A stretch of 64,000 nt of DNA from Aquiluna sp. (lineage in GTDB: Bacteria > Actinomycetota > Actinomycetes > Actinomycetales > Microbacteriaceae), in assembly GCA_029241985.1 (NCBI GenBank), contig JAQWUU010000029.1:42012-106011 (forward strand). The letters are read 5' to 3'. The notes beneath the pieces were generated by a model. That model was not told the origin of the DNA. It saw only the letters and a program-made list of their open reading frames with translations, and ran no database searches. Shown one piece after another: positions 15,776 through 24,906 of this stretch. Position numbers and translations under genes: made by a program. How positions within the stretch are numbered: position 1 is the stretch's first letter; each line of letters starts with the position of its first letter.

Positions 15776-17289
15776 CTGTGTTTCTTTCTAAGATAAAAAA
15801 TGGCCAACATCCCGAAGACAGCTATCGAGTTCACATAATCAAACCAGGGACCAATAATCATGGCTGGCGTAGTGCCACTGTAAAGCGGGACCTCTTCCAC
15901 CATGGCTCCGGGTTCATACCAAACCAGTTCACTCAAGACTTCTCCGGTCGGAAGATAGATTGCAGACAGCCCAACCGTAGAGATATTCACGACCGACCTT
16001 CCGGTTTCAATAGCTCTAAGCTGGGCAATTCCTGCTTGCTGATAGGTCTCATCGGAGTAACCAAAATCTGCGTTGTTGGTCTGCGAGAGAATTACTTCGG
16101 CGCCTCCAGCGACCAAGTCACGAAGAATGCCGTCCTCCGCTATCTCGAAACAGATAAGAGTTCCAGCGACAAAGTCATCTTCGATTTCATAGATACCGTC
16201 CCTCACACCAAACGAGAACCCTTCGGGCACTAAGTCGATGAGGTCCGGTGCGAAAAGTCGCCAAAATTCTCGATTTGGAACAAATTCTGCGAAAGGAACC
16301 GGTTGCTTCTTGTCGTAGTAGTCGACCGCACCAATTTCGGGCCGCCAAAGCAAAGTTGAGTTGAAATTCTCACCTCCGCGACTCGTGATCGTTCCAAAGG
16401 AGAAAGGTGCACCAATACGGATGGCAATTTCATCAATCTTCTGGGCGGCAGCGACACTTCGAAGTGGGTCAACATCTGAGGAGTTTTCTGGCCAAACCAA
16501 AAGGTCTACCCGATCTGAAAGATCGGAGTCAAAAACAAGCTCAGTAGCATCCAAGTGGTTTTGAAGAATTGTTCCGCGGTCGAGGTTTGAAAACAGGCCG
16601 GCGTTTGCATTGCCCTGCACAGCAGCAATTACCTTGGTTGATGTTTCTATCGGGTTGTTCAAAAACATTGTGATTACGGGAACAAGCACAATGGCTCCAA
16701 TAACAGCAAATGCCGGTACTCTTCGGATCGCATTGCGACCCTTTCGGTGAAGAAACCAGATCGCAAGTATCGAACCGATAAGCGCGAGCATGAAGGTGAG
16801 TAGCGAGAGGCCGCCAAAGAAGACCCACTGGTTCATAAAGCTCTCGGGTTGAGTCATGGCCAATCTCGACCAGGGAAACCCTCCGTAAGGAAAATTATTG
16901 GCTAAGTACTCTCTGGCCGTCCAGATCGAGGCTGCTGCCACAGCAAATAGCAGAAGAGCATTTTTCTTAGGTTTCCACTTTTTGTAGAGCCAAGCAGTTG
17001 CTCCCACAGCCAGAGCGAAAAAGAAGGATTGGAGAGTACTCAAGGCGATTAGCGGCACCGGACCCAAATAAAGAGAGATCCACTCGATGTGGGAGATGTA
17101 AAAAGCTTGGCTTGCAATAAAACCAACGAGCGCGGCACTCCAGAATCCAAGCCCGAGGCTCGCTAGCAGAATCACCGCGGGAATCAGCGGCGCAAGTATC
17201 CAAATGTTTTCCGTGGGAAACGCGTAAAGCGCAATGAGCCCACCGCCCGCGCCGAGCGGAATCCGCCAAAGTAGCTGTGGAATCTTCAC
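15772..17289 (-). CDS. lnt: Apolipoprotein N-acyltransferase
   Basis: A 505-residue integral membrane enzyme that adds the third acyl chain to lipoproteins. About six N-terminal helices fill residues 15-210, followed by an outward-facing carbon-nitrogen hydrolase domain and a final helix near 485-500. The catalytic triad is Glu268 (VWPENS), Lys327 (YYDKKQPVPFAEF) and Cys380 (GTLICFEI). Likely substrates encoded in this window are CtaC and the FKBP lipoprotein. The start is GTG at 17289, with TAGAGT 6 nt upstream, so it may have its own leaderless promoter. Confidence 0.92.
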   Translation of the reverse strand: MKIPQLLWRIPLGAGGGLIALYAFPTENIWILAPLIPAVILLASLGLGFWSAALVGFIASQAFYISHIEWISLYLGPVPLIALSTLQSFFFALAVGATAWLYKKWKPKKNALLLFAVAAASIWTAREYLANNFPYGGFPWSRLAMTQPESFMNQWVFFGGLSLLTFMLALIGSILAIWFLHRKGRNAIRRVPAFAVIGAIVLVPVITMFLNNPIETSTKVIAAVQGNANAGLFSNLDRGTILQNHLDATELVFDSDLSDRVDLLVWPENSSDVDPLRSVAAAQKIDEIAIRIGAPFSFGTITSRGGENFNSTLLWRPEIGAVDYYDKKQPVPFAEFVPNREFWRLFAPDLIDLVPEGFSFGVRDGIYEIEDDFVAGTLICFEIAEDGILRDLVAGGAEVILSQTNNADFGYSDETYQQAGIAQLRAIETGRSVVNISTVGLSAIYLPTGEVLSELVWYEPGAMVEEVPLYSGTTPAMIIGPWFDYVNSIAVFGMLAIFYLRKKHR

Positions 17290-17295
17290 GCCTCT

Positions 17296-17301
17296 ACTCT
17301 A
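17296..17301 (-). promoter_or_regulatory. Leaderless -10 box of lnt
   Basis: TAGAGT on the minus strand, 6 nt before the GTG at 17289, in the 16-bp gap after the helicase gene. The intervening AGAGGC could also act as a weak ribosome binding site. Confidence 0.4.
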
Positions 17302-17305
17302 AGTT

Positions 17306-19753
17306 CTAGACGTAGTAGCTGTAAGCCACAATGCCTCTTTTGACCAAGTCCATGGCGCTATAGGCATTCTCTGCAAGCTCGGCATCGGCGCCTTGCGCCA
17401 GTTGGTCCAGGAGGTCAATAACCTGCTTGCTCCAACGAATAAAGTCACCAGCAACCAATCCCGAAAGCTTGAGTATGTCATCGAGTTTTGCTCCTGTTGC
17501 CCAGCGATATATTGGCCACGCCAACCCCAGATCAAGCGGGGATTCTTGGGTCAGATCAAATCTGTCTTGCATTTCAGAAAGCTCATCCTGAACAAGTTCA
17601 GTCCTTTCAAGAACCTCGCGGAAGTTACCCTTTGGCAGCTTCGGCTCGTAGTCTCCATCGTCCCTGCGATTCTCATAAACCAGAGCCGCTGCCATGGCTG
17701 CCAACGATGGCGCATCTAGTTGTTTCCAGACACCCTCATTTACGCACTGTGCAATTAGTAGGTCGCGCTCGCCGTAGATTTTGCCTAGCCTTCTGCCTGC
17801 GTCGGTGATTTCCAGGTCATCACCGTCTGGTTGAAGGTAACGAAGCTCTTCGAGCAAGCTGCAAATCCTGTTGAACACCTTTGCCACTTGATTCGTTCTG
17901 TTTTCGATCTGGTTTATGGTGGCGTCAATTTCCTGTCGTAGTTTTTGGTAGCGCTCCCCCCACCTAGCATGTGCTTCACGCTCGCTGCAGCCGTGGCAGT
18001 TATGTGACCTCAGGGTGCGCTTGAGATCAGCAATCTCCGACTCATGCTTCCTCATCGTCTTGGTTTGGCGAATGTCTTTGCCACCGCGGGAGCGCCACGA
18101 AGCCCCTTTTCGCTCTAGGTCTGAGATTCTGCGCCTCAGGCCTGAGTACTCTTTGAAGTCTCCAAGGTGGCACTGCATCGCCTCTTCATAGCCCTCCATC
18201 GAGGACTGTTTTTCCGATATCCCTTGGGCCAACCCAACGACCGAACGATCAGCCTGAAACTGCGCAAATGAGCGCTCCAATACCTTGCTCGCCCGTTGCG
18301 CGCCAAAAGCGTCAATAAGGTTTACGGCCATGTTGTAGGTGGGTCTGAATGAGCTGTTTAGCGGGTAGGTTCGCTTGGATGCAAGCCCAGCAACCATGTT
18401 GGGGTCAAGCTGTTGACCCCAAAGAATTACAGAGTGGCCCTCAGTGTCAATTCCGCGTCGGCCCGCTCTTCCGGTCAGCTGGGTGTACTCACCCGCGGTG
18501 ACAGACACTCTTGCCTCGCCATTGAATTTGTCCAGTCTTTCCAGTACCACGGTCCGAGCGGGCATGTTGATTCCGAGCGCAAGGGTTTCGGTGGCAAATA
18601 CCACTCGCACTAACTTGCGAAGGAATAGCTCCTCGACAACCTCCTTGAAGGCTGGCAGCATCCCAGCGTGATGGGCCGCATAACCACGTTCCAGGGAGCT
18701 CAGCCAATCGAAGTATCCGAGCGTGTCTAGGTCCTCATCAGCAATTGAGCTGCATCTAGCCTCTGCCAAGCGACGAATTTCAAGTGCTTCTTCCCTTGAC
18801 GTGAGTCGAACGCCAGCTCGTCGACATGCTGCAACCGAAGCCTCACAACCAACCCTTGAAAAAATGAAGAAAATGGCCGGCAGTAAATCAGCTCTATCTA
18901 AAGCGTCTACAACTTCTGGCTTTTCAAGTCTTGGGAATCTGCGATCGTTGTGACCTCGGTAATTTGAGGACCCACGGGGTTTGGGTCCTCGGTGAGGTGC
19001 CCGTTGCCTAGCCTGATGTTTTTGCAGGAGTTCCGGGTTCACTCTCATTTGCTTGCTACCAGTTTCAAACAGCTCAAGAAACTCATCCCCAAAAAGGACG
19101 TGCTGATGCAATGGAACGGGCCTAATTTCAGAAACGATGATCTCAGTGTTGCCGCGGACTTCGGCTAGCCAGGCTCCAAACTCCTCAGCATTTGAGACTG
19201 TTGCGCTGAGTGACACTACTTTCACGTCTTTTGGCAGGTGAAGAATTACCTCTTCCCAGACTGCGCCCCTGAACCTGTCGGCTAGGTAATGAACCTCGTC
19301 CATCACAACAAAACCTAAATCCATCAAGGTCGTGCTGGTCGCATAGATCATGTTTCTAAGCACTTCAGTGGTCATGACCACTATCTCTGCCTCAGAGTTG
19401 TTGTTGGTGTCGCCTGTGAGCAACCCGACTCGATCTTTTCCGTAGCGAGCGGCAAGTTCAGCAAATTTCTGATTGCTTAGAGCTTTGATGGGTGTCGTAT
19501 AAAACACCTTTTGGCCTTTTGCTAAGGCTAAATGAATTGCGAATTCACCAACCACTGTCTTGCCTGCACCGGTTGGAGCAGCCACCAAGACACCGGACCC
19601 TGCCTCCAGAGCTAAGCAGGCTTTTTCTTGGAAATCATCCAGGGGGAACCGAAGTTCGTGGGTGAACAGTTCAAATTCGGGGAATTTTGATTTGGATTTT
19701 GCCCGCTGATATTTATCGGCGGGGCTCAAATCATTCGACTTCGATGTCATCAT
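17306..19753 (-). CDS. helY: Ski2/HelY-type DEAD/DEAH box RNA helicase
   Basis: An 815-residue superfamily 2 helicase of the Ski2/Mtr4 group, as found in most actinobacteria (mycobacterial HelY). Motif I (APTGAGKT) is near residue 62, motif II (MDEVHYLAD) near 153, motif III (SLSATVSN) near 195 and motif VI (QLTGRAGRRG) in the second RecA domain. A Cys/His-containing insert (SHNCHGCSERE) precedes a C-terminal DSHCT-type helical domain. It probably unwinds structured RNA. Start choice: ATG at 19753 or 19750, overlapping tatC by about 20 bp; the in-frame TTG at 19759 is less likely. Confidence 0.88.
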   Translation of the reverse strand: MMTSKSNDLSPADKYQRAKSKSKFPEFELFTHELRFPLDDFQEKACLALEAGSGVLVAAPTGAGKTVVGEFAIHLALAKGQKVFYTTPIKALSNQKFAELAARYGKDRVGLLTGDTNNNSEAEIVVMTTEVLRNMIYATSTTLMDLGFVVMDEVHYLADRFRGAVWEEVILHLPKDVKVVSLSATVSNAEEFGAWLAEVRGNTEIIVSEIRPVPLHQHVLFGDEFLELFETGSKQMRVNPELLQKHQARQRAPHRGPKPRGSSNYRGHNDRRFPRLEKPEVVDALDRADLLPAIFFIFSRVGCEASVAACRRAGVRLTSREEALEIRRLAEARCSSIADEDLDTLGYFDWLSSLERGYAAHHAGMLPAFKEVVEELFLRKLVRVVFATETLALGINMPARTVVLERLDKFNGEARVSVTAGEYTQLTGRAGRRGIDTEGHSVILWGQQLDPNMVAGLASKRTYPLNSSFRPTYNMAVNLIDAFGAQRASKVLERSFAQFQADRSVVGLAQGISEKQSSMEGYEEAMQCHLGDFKEYSGLRRRISDLERKGASWRSRGGKDIRQTKTMRKHESEIADLKRTLRSHNCHGCSEREAHARWGERYQKLRQEIDATINQIENRTNQVAKVFNRICSLLEELRYLQPDGDDLEITDAGRRLGKIYGERDLLIAQCVNEGVWKQLDAPSLAAMAAALVYENRRDDGDYEPKLPKGNFREVLERTELVQDELSEMQDRFDLTQESPLDLGLAWPIYRWATGAKLDDILKLSGLVAGDFIRWSKQVIDLLDQLAQGADAELAENAYSAMDLVKRGIVAYSYYV

Positions 19754-20519
19754 CGACAAACTTCGCTAGCTTTCTAGCTCTGCGCTTGTCATTAAGGGTA
19801 GCTATACCGACAGCGGTGAAGAAAAGTGCCGTCAATGGGGCCATGAGAAGGAACATTGACATTGGCTCGGCGGTCGGAGTTGCAAGTGCCGACACCAGGG
19901 CGATGATTGTCAGGGCAACTCTCCATGATTTGAGAATTCCTTTACCAGTTACGAGTCCGGCGAAGTTCATGAGCACCAATACAACTGGCATTACAAAAGC
20001 CAAACCAAAAATAAGCAAGATTCGGATTGCGAACAAGACATACTCTGCTGCATTGATGACGTTGGAGCTTCCCTCTGGAGTGAAGCCAATCAGTACCACC
20101 ACGAAGCCGGGAAGCGAAGTCCAAGCAAGACCCGTGCCGACAAGGAAAAGTGGCAGGGCTGAGAACACGAAACCAATCGCATAGCGACGTTCTCTAATTT
20201 TTAGGCCGGGAGAAACAAAGGCCCATAGGTTCCATAGCCAGACCGGTGCGGTCATGATCACACCGAGGAAAATTGAGATTTGAATTCTTAGGTCGAATGC
20301 TGAAACGACTGTGCCGAAGTTGACGATTGCTTCTATCCCACGGCTGCTCGTTACCTCCAAAAGAGGGGCTTGCAGGATTCTAAAGACTGGATCGAATAAG
20401 AACCAACCTATGACTGTGCCGACAATTATGAACCCGGCCGACCACGAGAGACGTTTTCTAAACTCTCTAAGGTGTGAAGACAGGCTCATTCGGCGCTCTG
20501 TGTTTTTGCGCCGGAGCAT
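19731..20519 (-). CDS. tatC: Sec-independent protein translocase TatC
   Basis: A 262-residue six-helix membrane protein; the receptor core of the twin-arginine translocase. Family marks are the N-terminal SLSSHLREFRKRL segment that reads the Tat signal and the later FVSPGLKIRERR motif. The start overlaps the tatA stop (TAATG). Together with tatA it can serve exported folded proteins; the QcrA Rieske protein in this window carries a candidate twin-arginine motif. Confidence 0.95.
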   Translation of the reverse strand: MLRRKNTERRMSLSSHLREFRKRLSWSAGFIIVGTVIGWFLFDPVFRILQAPLLEVTSSRGIEAIVNFGTVVSAFDLRIQISIFLGVIMTAPVWLWNLWAFVSPGLKIRERRYAIGFVFSALPLFLVGTGLAWTSLPGFVVVLIGFTPEGSSNVINAAEYVLFAIRILLIFGLAFVMPVVLVLMNFAGLVTGKGILKSWRVALTIIALVSALATPTAEPMSMFLLMAPLTALFFTAVGIATLNDKRRARKLAKFVDDDIEVE

Positions 20520-20728
20520 TAGTCTTTCTTTTTCTCACCCTCGCTAGGTGTCTCGGCGGTTACTTCCTCGGCCTTGGCCTCGGTAGCTTCACCGTTCTTG
20601 TTAATTTCCTTCTTGAAAATTCTCATTGATTGCGCAGCGCTCTTTGCCAAAGCTGGAAGCTTCGGTGCTCCCCATAGCAGAAGAACGATTGCAAGAATGA
20701 TGATCCATTCCCAGCCTTGAAGCCTCAT
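20519..20728 (-). CDS. tatA: Sec-independent protein translocase TatA
   Basis: A 69-residue single-helix protein that forms the Tat channel. It has a short N-terminal membrane helix (WEWIIILAIVLLLW, residues 7-20), the hinge and amphipathic helix start GAPKLPALAKSAAQSMRIF, and a charged Glu/Lys-rich tail. The usual Phe-Gly of the hinge is Trp-Gly here. The ATG follows AGAGGT. It is directly upstream of tatC, and no tatB is seen, as is common in reduced actinobacteria. Confidence 0.92.
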   Translation of the reverse strand: MRLQGWEWIIILAIVLLLWGAPKLPALAKSAAQSMRIFKKEINKNGEATEAKAEEVTAETPSEGEKKKD

Positions 20729-20730
20729 GG

Positions 20731-21042
20731 CTACCTCTTATCTATTTCAATCTCGCTGATTCGTTTGATTAGTCTACGCCTTCTTGCCTTGGCCTGTTCA
20801 TCCTTCTGGCGTTGTCGTTTTCTCCTTGCGCGAAAAAGTTCCGGCAACTCCGAAGCCGTGCTCGGGGTGAGTTTTTCGGCGTCTAACGCTTCCGCGCTCT
20901 TGAAATCGTCAGTTAGGCCCTTTGCTTTTGATACCTCTTTAGCCAGGCGTTTGCCAGCGAGGGCTACACGGTAGAAGATCAAGCCAAGTATGTATAGCCC
21001 GGCCAAAGATGTCGCGAGAAGAACCCACCCCTCAATGCTCAT
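20731..21042 (-). CDS. Unknown membrane-anchored basic protein between pafC and tatA
   Basis: A 103-residue protein I cannot place in a named family. One N-terminal helix spans about residues 5-26 (WVLLATSLAGLYILGLIFY) and the rest is cytoplasmic by charge, with a very basic, probably helical C-terminal half (RARRKRQRQKDEQAKARRRR). It starts 1 bp after the pafC stop and ends 2 bp before the tatA start, so it is inside the paf-tat transcript. Many actinobacteria have tatA immediately after pafC. The topology resembles TatA/TatB, but the TatA hinge motif is missing. Confidence 0.75.
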   Translation of the reverse strand: MSIEGWVLLATSLAGLYILGLIFYRVALAGKRLAKEVSKAKGLTDDFKSAEALDAEKLTPSTASELPELFRARRKRQRQKDEQAKARRRRLIKRISEIEIDKR

Positions 21043-22002
21043 TTAGTCCTCATTCTCCGCGATCGACTGGTCACCCAGGGCTTTTCTGGCAAATGCAGTG
21101 ACAGCCTCCCTTGCCTCTGGGGGCCCTAAAACAAGCACCTCTCCCCCGTAGCGACAAACGTGCCTACCAAGCGCCTGTAGGTTACCGACTCGGATCTTGC
21201 CTGAACTGGAGCCGTCCGCTGCCTTCTTCACATCAAGGGCGGGGAAATTCCAAAATATTTCACTGGCTTCGCTGCTGGCTTGAATTTCTACGATGAGTTC
21301 GTCTGAAACTGCCCCAAACACTTCCACTGGAATGTCTGCAGCCAGCGCTTCTTCAGATATCGGCCCCCCGGTAGTTTTGGCCGAAATTATTCGATCGATG
21401 CGAAAGGAGCGGACCTCTAGATTCGTGTGACACCAACCACGCAGGTAGTGCCGCTTTCCAATAAATTCAACCCTGAGTGGGTCAATCGTTCGGACTGACT
21501 TGACTCCCAGCTGGTTTACGTATTCGGCGGAAATCTGCATCCTGCTATCGACTGACCGCTGTATCTCGAGCAGCACACTCTCACTTCCTACCGGTTGGTA
21601 GGAAGTAATCGGTGCGGATCCTGAGCCAATGATTTCCCTCACCTCTTTTAGGTCGGTATTTTCTAGAAACTGGGGCATGGCGGCAAGGTAGTCAAGGCCG
21701 GCTGCAAGCGCCGTCGTTTGGCGTTTGGATAAGAGAGGCGGTCGGTCAAGGCTTGATCGGGCTGTCGAGAAATCAACCTCACCTTCCGAGAGCAACTCTT
21801 CATCCACATAAAAGTGAGTCTCGTAGCGCCCAACGTCTTCGCTGTTTGCGATGGTAAGCACCGCCTTGGTGATTGTCTTTTCACTAAAGCCAAAGTGTCT
21901 TGCTAGCTCGCTGGTGAGCATTGGGCCATCTTTGAGGACCAGCCCAACAATGGATAGCGACAGGTTAAAAAGCCCCTCAGCGTCTATCTCTTGCTTAGGC
22001 AT
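21043..22002 (-). CDS. pafC: WYL-domain transcriptional regulator PafC
   Basis: A 319-residue WYL-domain protein. An N-terminal winged helix-turn-helix is seen around residues 20-50 (LTSELARHFGFSEKTITKAV). The WYL domain has the core segment RHYLRGWCHTNLEVRSFRIDRI, followed by a C-terminal WCX extension. In mycobacteria PafB and PafC form a heterodimer that activates the LexA/RecA-independent DNA-damage response. The start overlaps the pafB 3' end by 8 bp, which suggests coupled production of the two subunits. Confidence 0.9.
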   Translation of the reverse strand: MPKQEIDAEGLFNLSLSIVGLVLKDGPMLTSELARHFGFSEKTITKAVLTIANSEDVGRYETHFYVDEELLSEGEVDFSTARSSLDRPPLLSKRQTTALAAGLDYLAAMPQFLENTDLKEVREIIGSGSAPITSYQPVGSESVLLEIQRSVDSRMQISAEYVNQLGVKSVRTIDPLRVEFIGKRHYLRGWCHTNLEVRSFRIDRIISAKTTGGPISEEALAADIPVEVFGAVSDELIVEIQASSEASEIFWNFPALDVKKAADGSSSGKIRVGNLQALGRHVCRYGGEVLVLGPPEAREAVTAFARKALGDQSIAENED

Positions 22003-22948
22003 GACTCTCCAAGACTCGATTCAGCCCGTTTTCCACGCGAAGCCTAAGAGACAGGGGTTCTAAAACACTTATGTCAGCTCCGTACTCCATCAAGTCCTCT
22101 GCCAGAAGTGCCTCATCCATGAAGTGGATAACAACCTCTTGTTCTTCTTTAGCTCCAAAATGCCACCATGCCTCTGTTCCCTTGGTGACAATCAAGCGTG
22201 CGCGGTTATTGCTCACAAAGGTTACGAGCTCCTCTTCGACCAGATTGACCTCATCTTGCCGCGTGATCTTGCCATCAAGTTCACTAATTTCCACTTTGGA
22301 GATGATTCTTCTAAGCATGAAGTTCTTGATTTGGTCGACCTGCTTTGCCAGAAGGACCCACTGTCCTTCAATAAAGCGAAGCTTCAGCGGGGTTACTTCG
22401 CGGATTGACGTCGCACCATCGGGTTTGCGATAACTGAAGGTGACCAGCTTGCCGGCATCGATTGCATCAGCGAGCGGTGCAAAGCTGGCATGTCTAGCCA
22501 ATAGCCGAGGAGTGACTAGAGACAACTCACGTGATGCCTCAACTAAGCCGAGCGATCTAAGCCGAATTAGACCTGATTGGGCGGGTTTGGCTAAGACCTG
22601 GCTGTTCCAGGCTTTTGCAGCGAGCTCCAGTAGCCTGAGGTGCTCACCGGTCAACTGAAAACCCGAAGGCCAAGCAAAGCTGTCCTTTGAAATGCGGTAG
22701 CGAGAAGTGTCTGTCTCCTCGAAGCTGCTGGATTCAATCACTTCTAGCTGGACACCCATCTCGCGAAGAGATTTCTTGTCTCGCTCAAACATCTTGTTCC
22801 TGGCAAAATCTGACTCTTGGTCGAGATACGAGGAAATAGAAGCGTAAATGTCATTCTTGCTCAGGCCTATGACGGGGGCAGCCATCAGGCAGCACGTGAG
22901 AGTGAACAGCCTTTCTGCAGGCCTCTGTTTGTTCACCTCAGCAGCCAT
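21995..22948 (-). CDS. pafB: WYL-domain transcriptional regulator PafB
   Basis: A 317-residue partner of PafC with the same architecture: N-terminal winged helix (residues about 10-70), WYL domain with GQWVLLAKQVDQIKNFMLRRI, and a C-terminal extension. The opening segment (RPAERLFTLTCCLMA) is typical of actinobacterial PafB. It lies 5 bp downstream of the FKBP gene and has no strong ribosome binding site. The window also holds uvrA, uvrC and photolyase genes that could respond to DNA damage, but no PafBC site was identified at them. Confidence 0.9.
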   Translation of the reverse strand: MAAEVNKQRPAERLFTLTCCLMAAPVIGLSKNDIYASISSYLDQESDFARNKMFERDKKSLREMGVQLEVIESSSFEETDTSRYRISKDSFAWPSGFQLTGEHLRLLELAAKAWNSQVLAKPAQSGLIRLRSLGLVEASRELSLVTPRLLARHASFAPLADAIDAGKLVTFSYRKPDGATSIREVTPLKLRFIEGQWVLLAKQVDQIKNFMLRRIISKVEISELDGKITRQDEVNLVEEELVTFVSNNRARLIVTKGTEAWWHFGAKEEQEVVIHFMDEALLAEDLMEYGADISVLEPLSLRLRVENGLNRVLESHA

Positions 22949-22953
22949 AGCGG

Positions 22954-23931
22954 CTATTGCTTCCCTAGGACATCGATGACGAAAATCAAAGTAGATCCTG
23001 CGGGAATGCTTCCCTGCGCACTATCCCCGTAACCAAGCTCAGGTGGGATTACAGCAATCACCTGGGAGCCAATCGTTACCCCCTCCAGAGCCAATACGAA
23101 ACCTTCAATGAGACCCTCGTTAGTAATCGGGAAAGTTGCAGGTGCTCCTCGCTCCCAAGAGCTGTCAAATTGCTCCCCCAGCCATGTCCAACCGGTGTAA
23201 TGAAGAACGACGCTGTCCCCTAATACGATCGGCTGTCCGCCGCCTTCGATAAGGACGGCGCTCGCAAACTCAGTTGGTGCATCTGAAGAAGGAATCTGAA
23301 TGCCAGGTTGCCCGTTGGGGGCCCTAATCACAGTCGGAAGCCCTGCCTTGGCTGGTTGCGATGATCCATTTGCCCTTGGCAGGTAGGCATCGATGATGTC
23401 GAATACAAAAACCACACCATCTCCAGCGCCAATTCCAAGCCCTCCAATCCCCAATGCACCATGGGCACTTTCTGCATCGAGCAGAACAGCGACTCTTGAG
23501 CCAACATTCACACCAGTCAGCGCCTTGCAGAAATTCGGAACTGCGCCCTCAACAAGATCCTGAGGTGCATAGTTTTCGGAAGTAAAATCTGACGCCTGCA
23601 ATGAGTCACCGGTGGCGGCATTGAACCCCATGAAGTGAAGCAGCACTTGCTGGCCGCCGATTACCGCTCCCCCGTCACCGTCTATAACGATTGCGGTTTC
23701 CACTCCAGATCCAGAAAGCGGCACTGGAAACGTAACTTCTGGCTGTTGCCCGATGTCCCCGATTACAGAAATTTGGTCTGCTCCGGCACCTGATTCATAG
23801 CTCTCACACTGTTGATCAAGACCGACGCTCAGCTGGGCGTAGTCAAGCGGACCGGACTCTTCTGCCGCGCATCCTGCCAAAAGAAGTGTTGTGATGGATA
23901 AGACGGCTATTTTTTTCAAGTGTGTTCTCAT
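22954..23931 (-). CDS. FKBP-type peptidyl-prolyl isomerase lipoprotein
   Basis: A 325-residue secreted lipoprotein; the signal peptide ends in the lipobox LLLAGC (Cys21). It has two FKBP-like units. The C-terminal one (about residues 220-325) keeps the FKBP fold motifs: VLHYTGWTWLGEQFDSSW, GLIEGFVLALEGVTIGSQV, IPPELGYGD and STLIFVIDVL. The N-terminal one (about 60-190) keeps the outline but has lost most active-site aromatics, so only the second is likely to be catalytic. It probably folds proteins outside the membrane. The conserved place next to pafBC is seen in other actinobacteria. Confidence 0.88.
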   Translation of the reverse strand: MRTHLKKIAVLSITTLLLAGCAAEESGPLDYAQLSVGLDQQCESYESGAGADQISVIGDIGQQPEVTFPVPLSGSGVETAIVIDGDGGAVIGGQQVLLHFMGFNAATGDSLQASDFTSENYAPQDLVEGAVPNFCKALTGVNVGSRVAVLLDAESAHGALGIGGLGIGAGDGVVFVFDIIDAYLPRANGSSQPAKAGLPTVIRAPNGQPGIQIPSSDAPTEFASAVLIEGGGQPIVLGDSVVLHYTGWTWLGEQFDSSWERGAPATFPITNEGLIEGFVLALEGVTIGSQVIAVIPPELGYGDSAQGSIPAGSTLIFVIDVLGKQ

Positions 23932-23943
23932 TTCTAGGTATGT

Positions 23944-24906
23944 CTAATTCTGCCGTGGTTTGTCATTTTGGGTCACCTTGCGCACCGTTTTTCTCAGCTT
24001 CTTTTCACTGAGTGGACGCTGCCCCATCGCCTGAGGTAACCAGATGTCCAAGTCTTCGTCTGAGTGCTCCGTTTTTGTTCCACTTTTTGCCTTGAAGGTT
24101 GGGAGCACAGTATCCGGAGCTAGCCTTCTTGCCGACAGCAGGAATCCTGTGTGAGAAATCATGCGGTGTTCAGGCCTTACCGCCAGCCCGTCTAAGTGCC
24201 ACGGCCTGACCATTGACTCCCAAGCCGAGGGTGAAGTGAAACCGCCGTGAGCACGAATTTCTTCAAAAGTTCGGCTCAGTTGAGTCACTGTGGCAACGTA
24301 AACAATGATTAGGCCACCCGGCTTCATCGCGGTTGCCACTTCATCAACGCATTCCCAGGGTGCGAGCATGTCTAGCACAACTCGGTCAACGGTTCCGGGT
24401 TTACATTTTTTTGCAAGTTCAACCTGGAGGTCGCCAATCACTATTTCCCAGTTCGTAGGCTCAATCCCCAAAAAGTTTGCGACGTTACCTTTTGCGATTT
24501 CGGCAAATTCTGATCGTCTTTCAAACGAGGTGAGAGATCCCGAAGGCCCTATCGCTCGAATCAGATAGCTGGAAAGAGCGCCGGATCCAACTCCAGCCTC
24601 GACGACGTTGGCCCCGGGGAAAATGTCCCCTTCAACAATGATCTGACCGGCATCCTTTGGGTAGATGATCGCTGCGCCACGGGGCATTGAGAGAACGTAG
24701 TCGCTCAGCAGCGGTTGCATCGCTAGGTACTGATCGCCATTGTGATTCTGAATGACTGAACCAGATGGCTTGCCAATGATGTCATCGTGAAGGATCTCGC
24801 CCTTATGCGAGCCAAATCTGGCTCCTTGCTCGAGGGTGATGGTATTCATGATGCCCTTGGGCCCGGTCAGCTGAACTCTTTGGCCAGCTTCGAATATTTC
24901 AGTCAT
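23944..24906 (-). CDS. trmI: tRNA (adenine-58-N1)-methyltransferase TrmI
   Basis: A 320-residue SAM-dependent methyltransferase that makes m1A58 in the T loop of tRNA; the bacterial/archaeal enzyme is a homotetramer. The N-terminal small beta domain (about 1-85) includes GEILHDDIIGKPSG. The Rossmann domain has motif I VVEAGVGSGALSSYL, the acidic end of beta 2 in SFERR, and the catalytic-pocket Asp in VVLDMLAPWE. The basic C-terminal tail (RKTVRKVTQNDK) is longer than in thermophiles. The ATG overlaps the HAD gene by 8 bp. It occurs near paf/proteasome genes in many actinobacteria. Confidence 0.9.
   Translation of the reverse strand: MTEIFEAGQRVQLTGPKGIMNTITLEQGARFGSHKGEILHDDIIGKPSGSVIQNHNGDQYLAMQPLLSDYVLSMPRGAAIIYPKDAGQIIVEGDIFPGANVVEAGVGSGALSSYLIRAIGPSGSLTSFERRSEFAEIAKGNVANFLGIEPTNWEIVIGDLQVELAKKCKPGTVDRVVLDMLAPWECVDEVATAMKPGGLIIVYVATVTQLSRTFEEIRAHGGFTSPSAWESMVRPWHLDGLAVRPEHRMISHTGFLLSARRLAPDTVLPTFKAKSGTKTEHSDEDLDIWLPQAMGQRPLSEKKLRKTVRKVTQNDKPRQN

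Noticed and set aside
19687..20184. 165-codon plus-strand frame over tatC
   Set aside because: Antisense to tatC, with composition that mirrors hydrophobic codons; no start signal.
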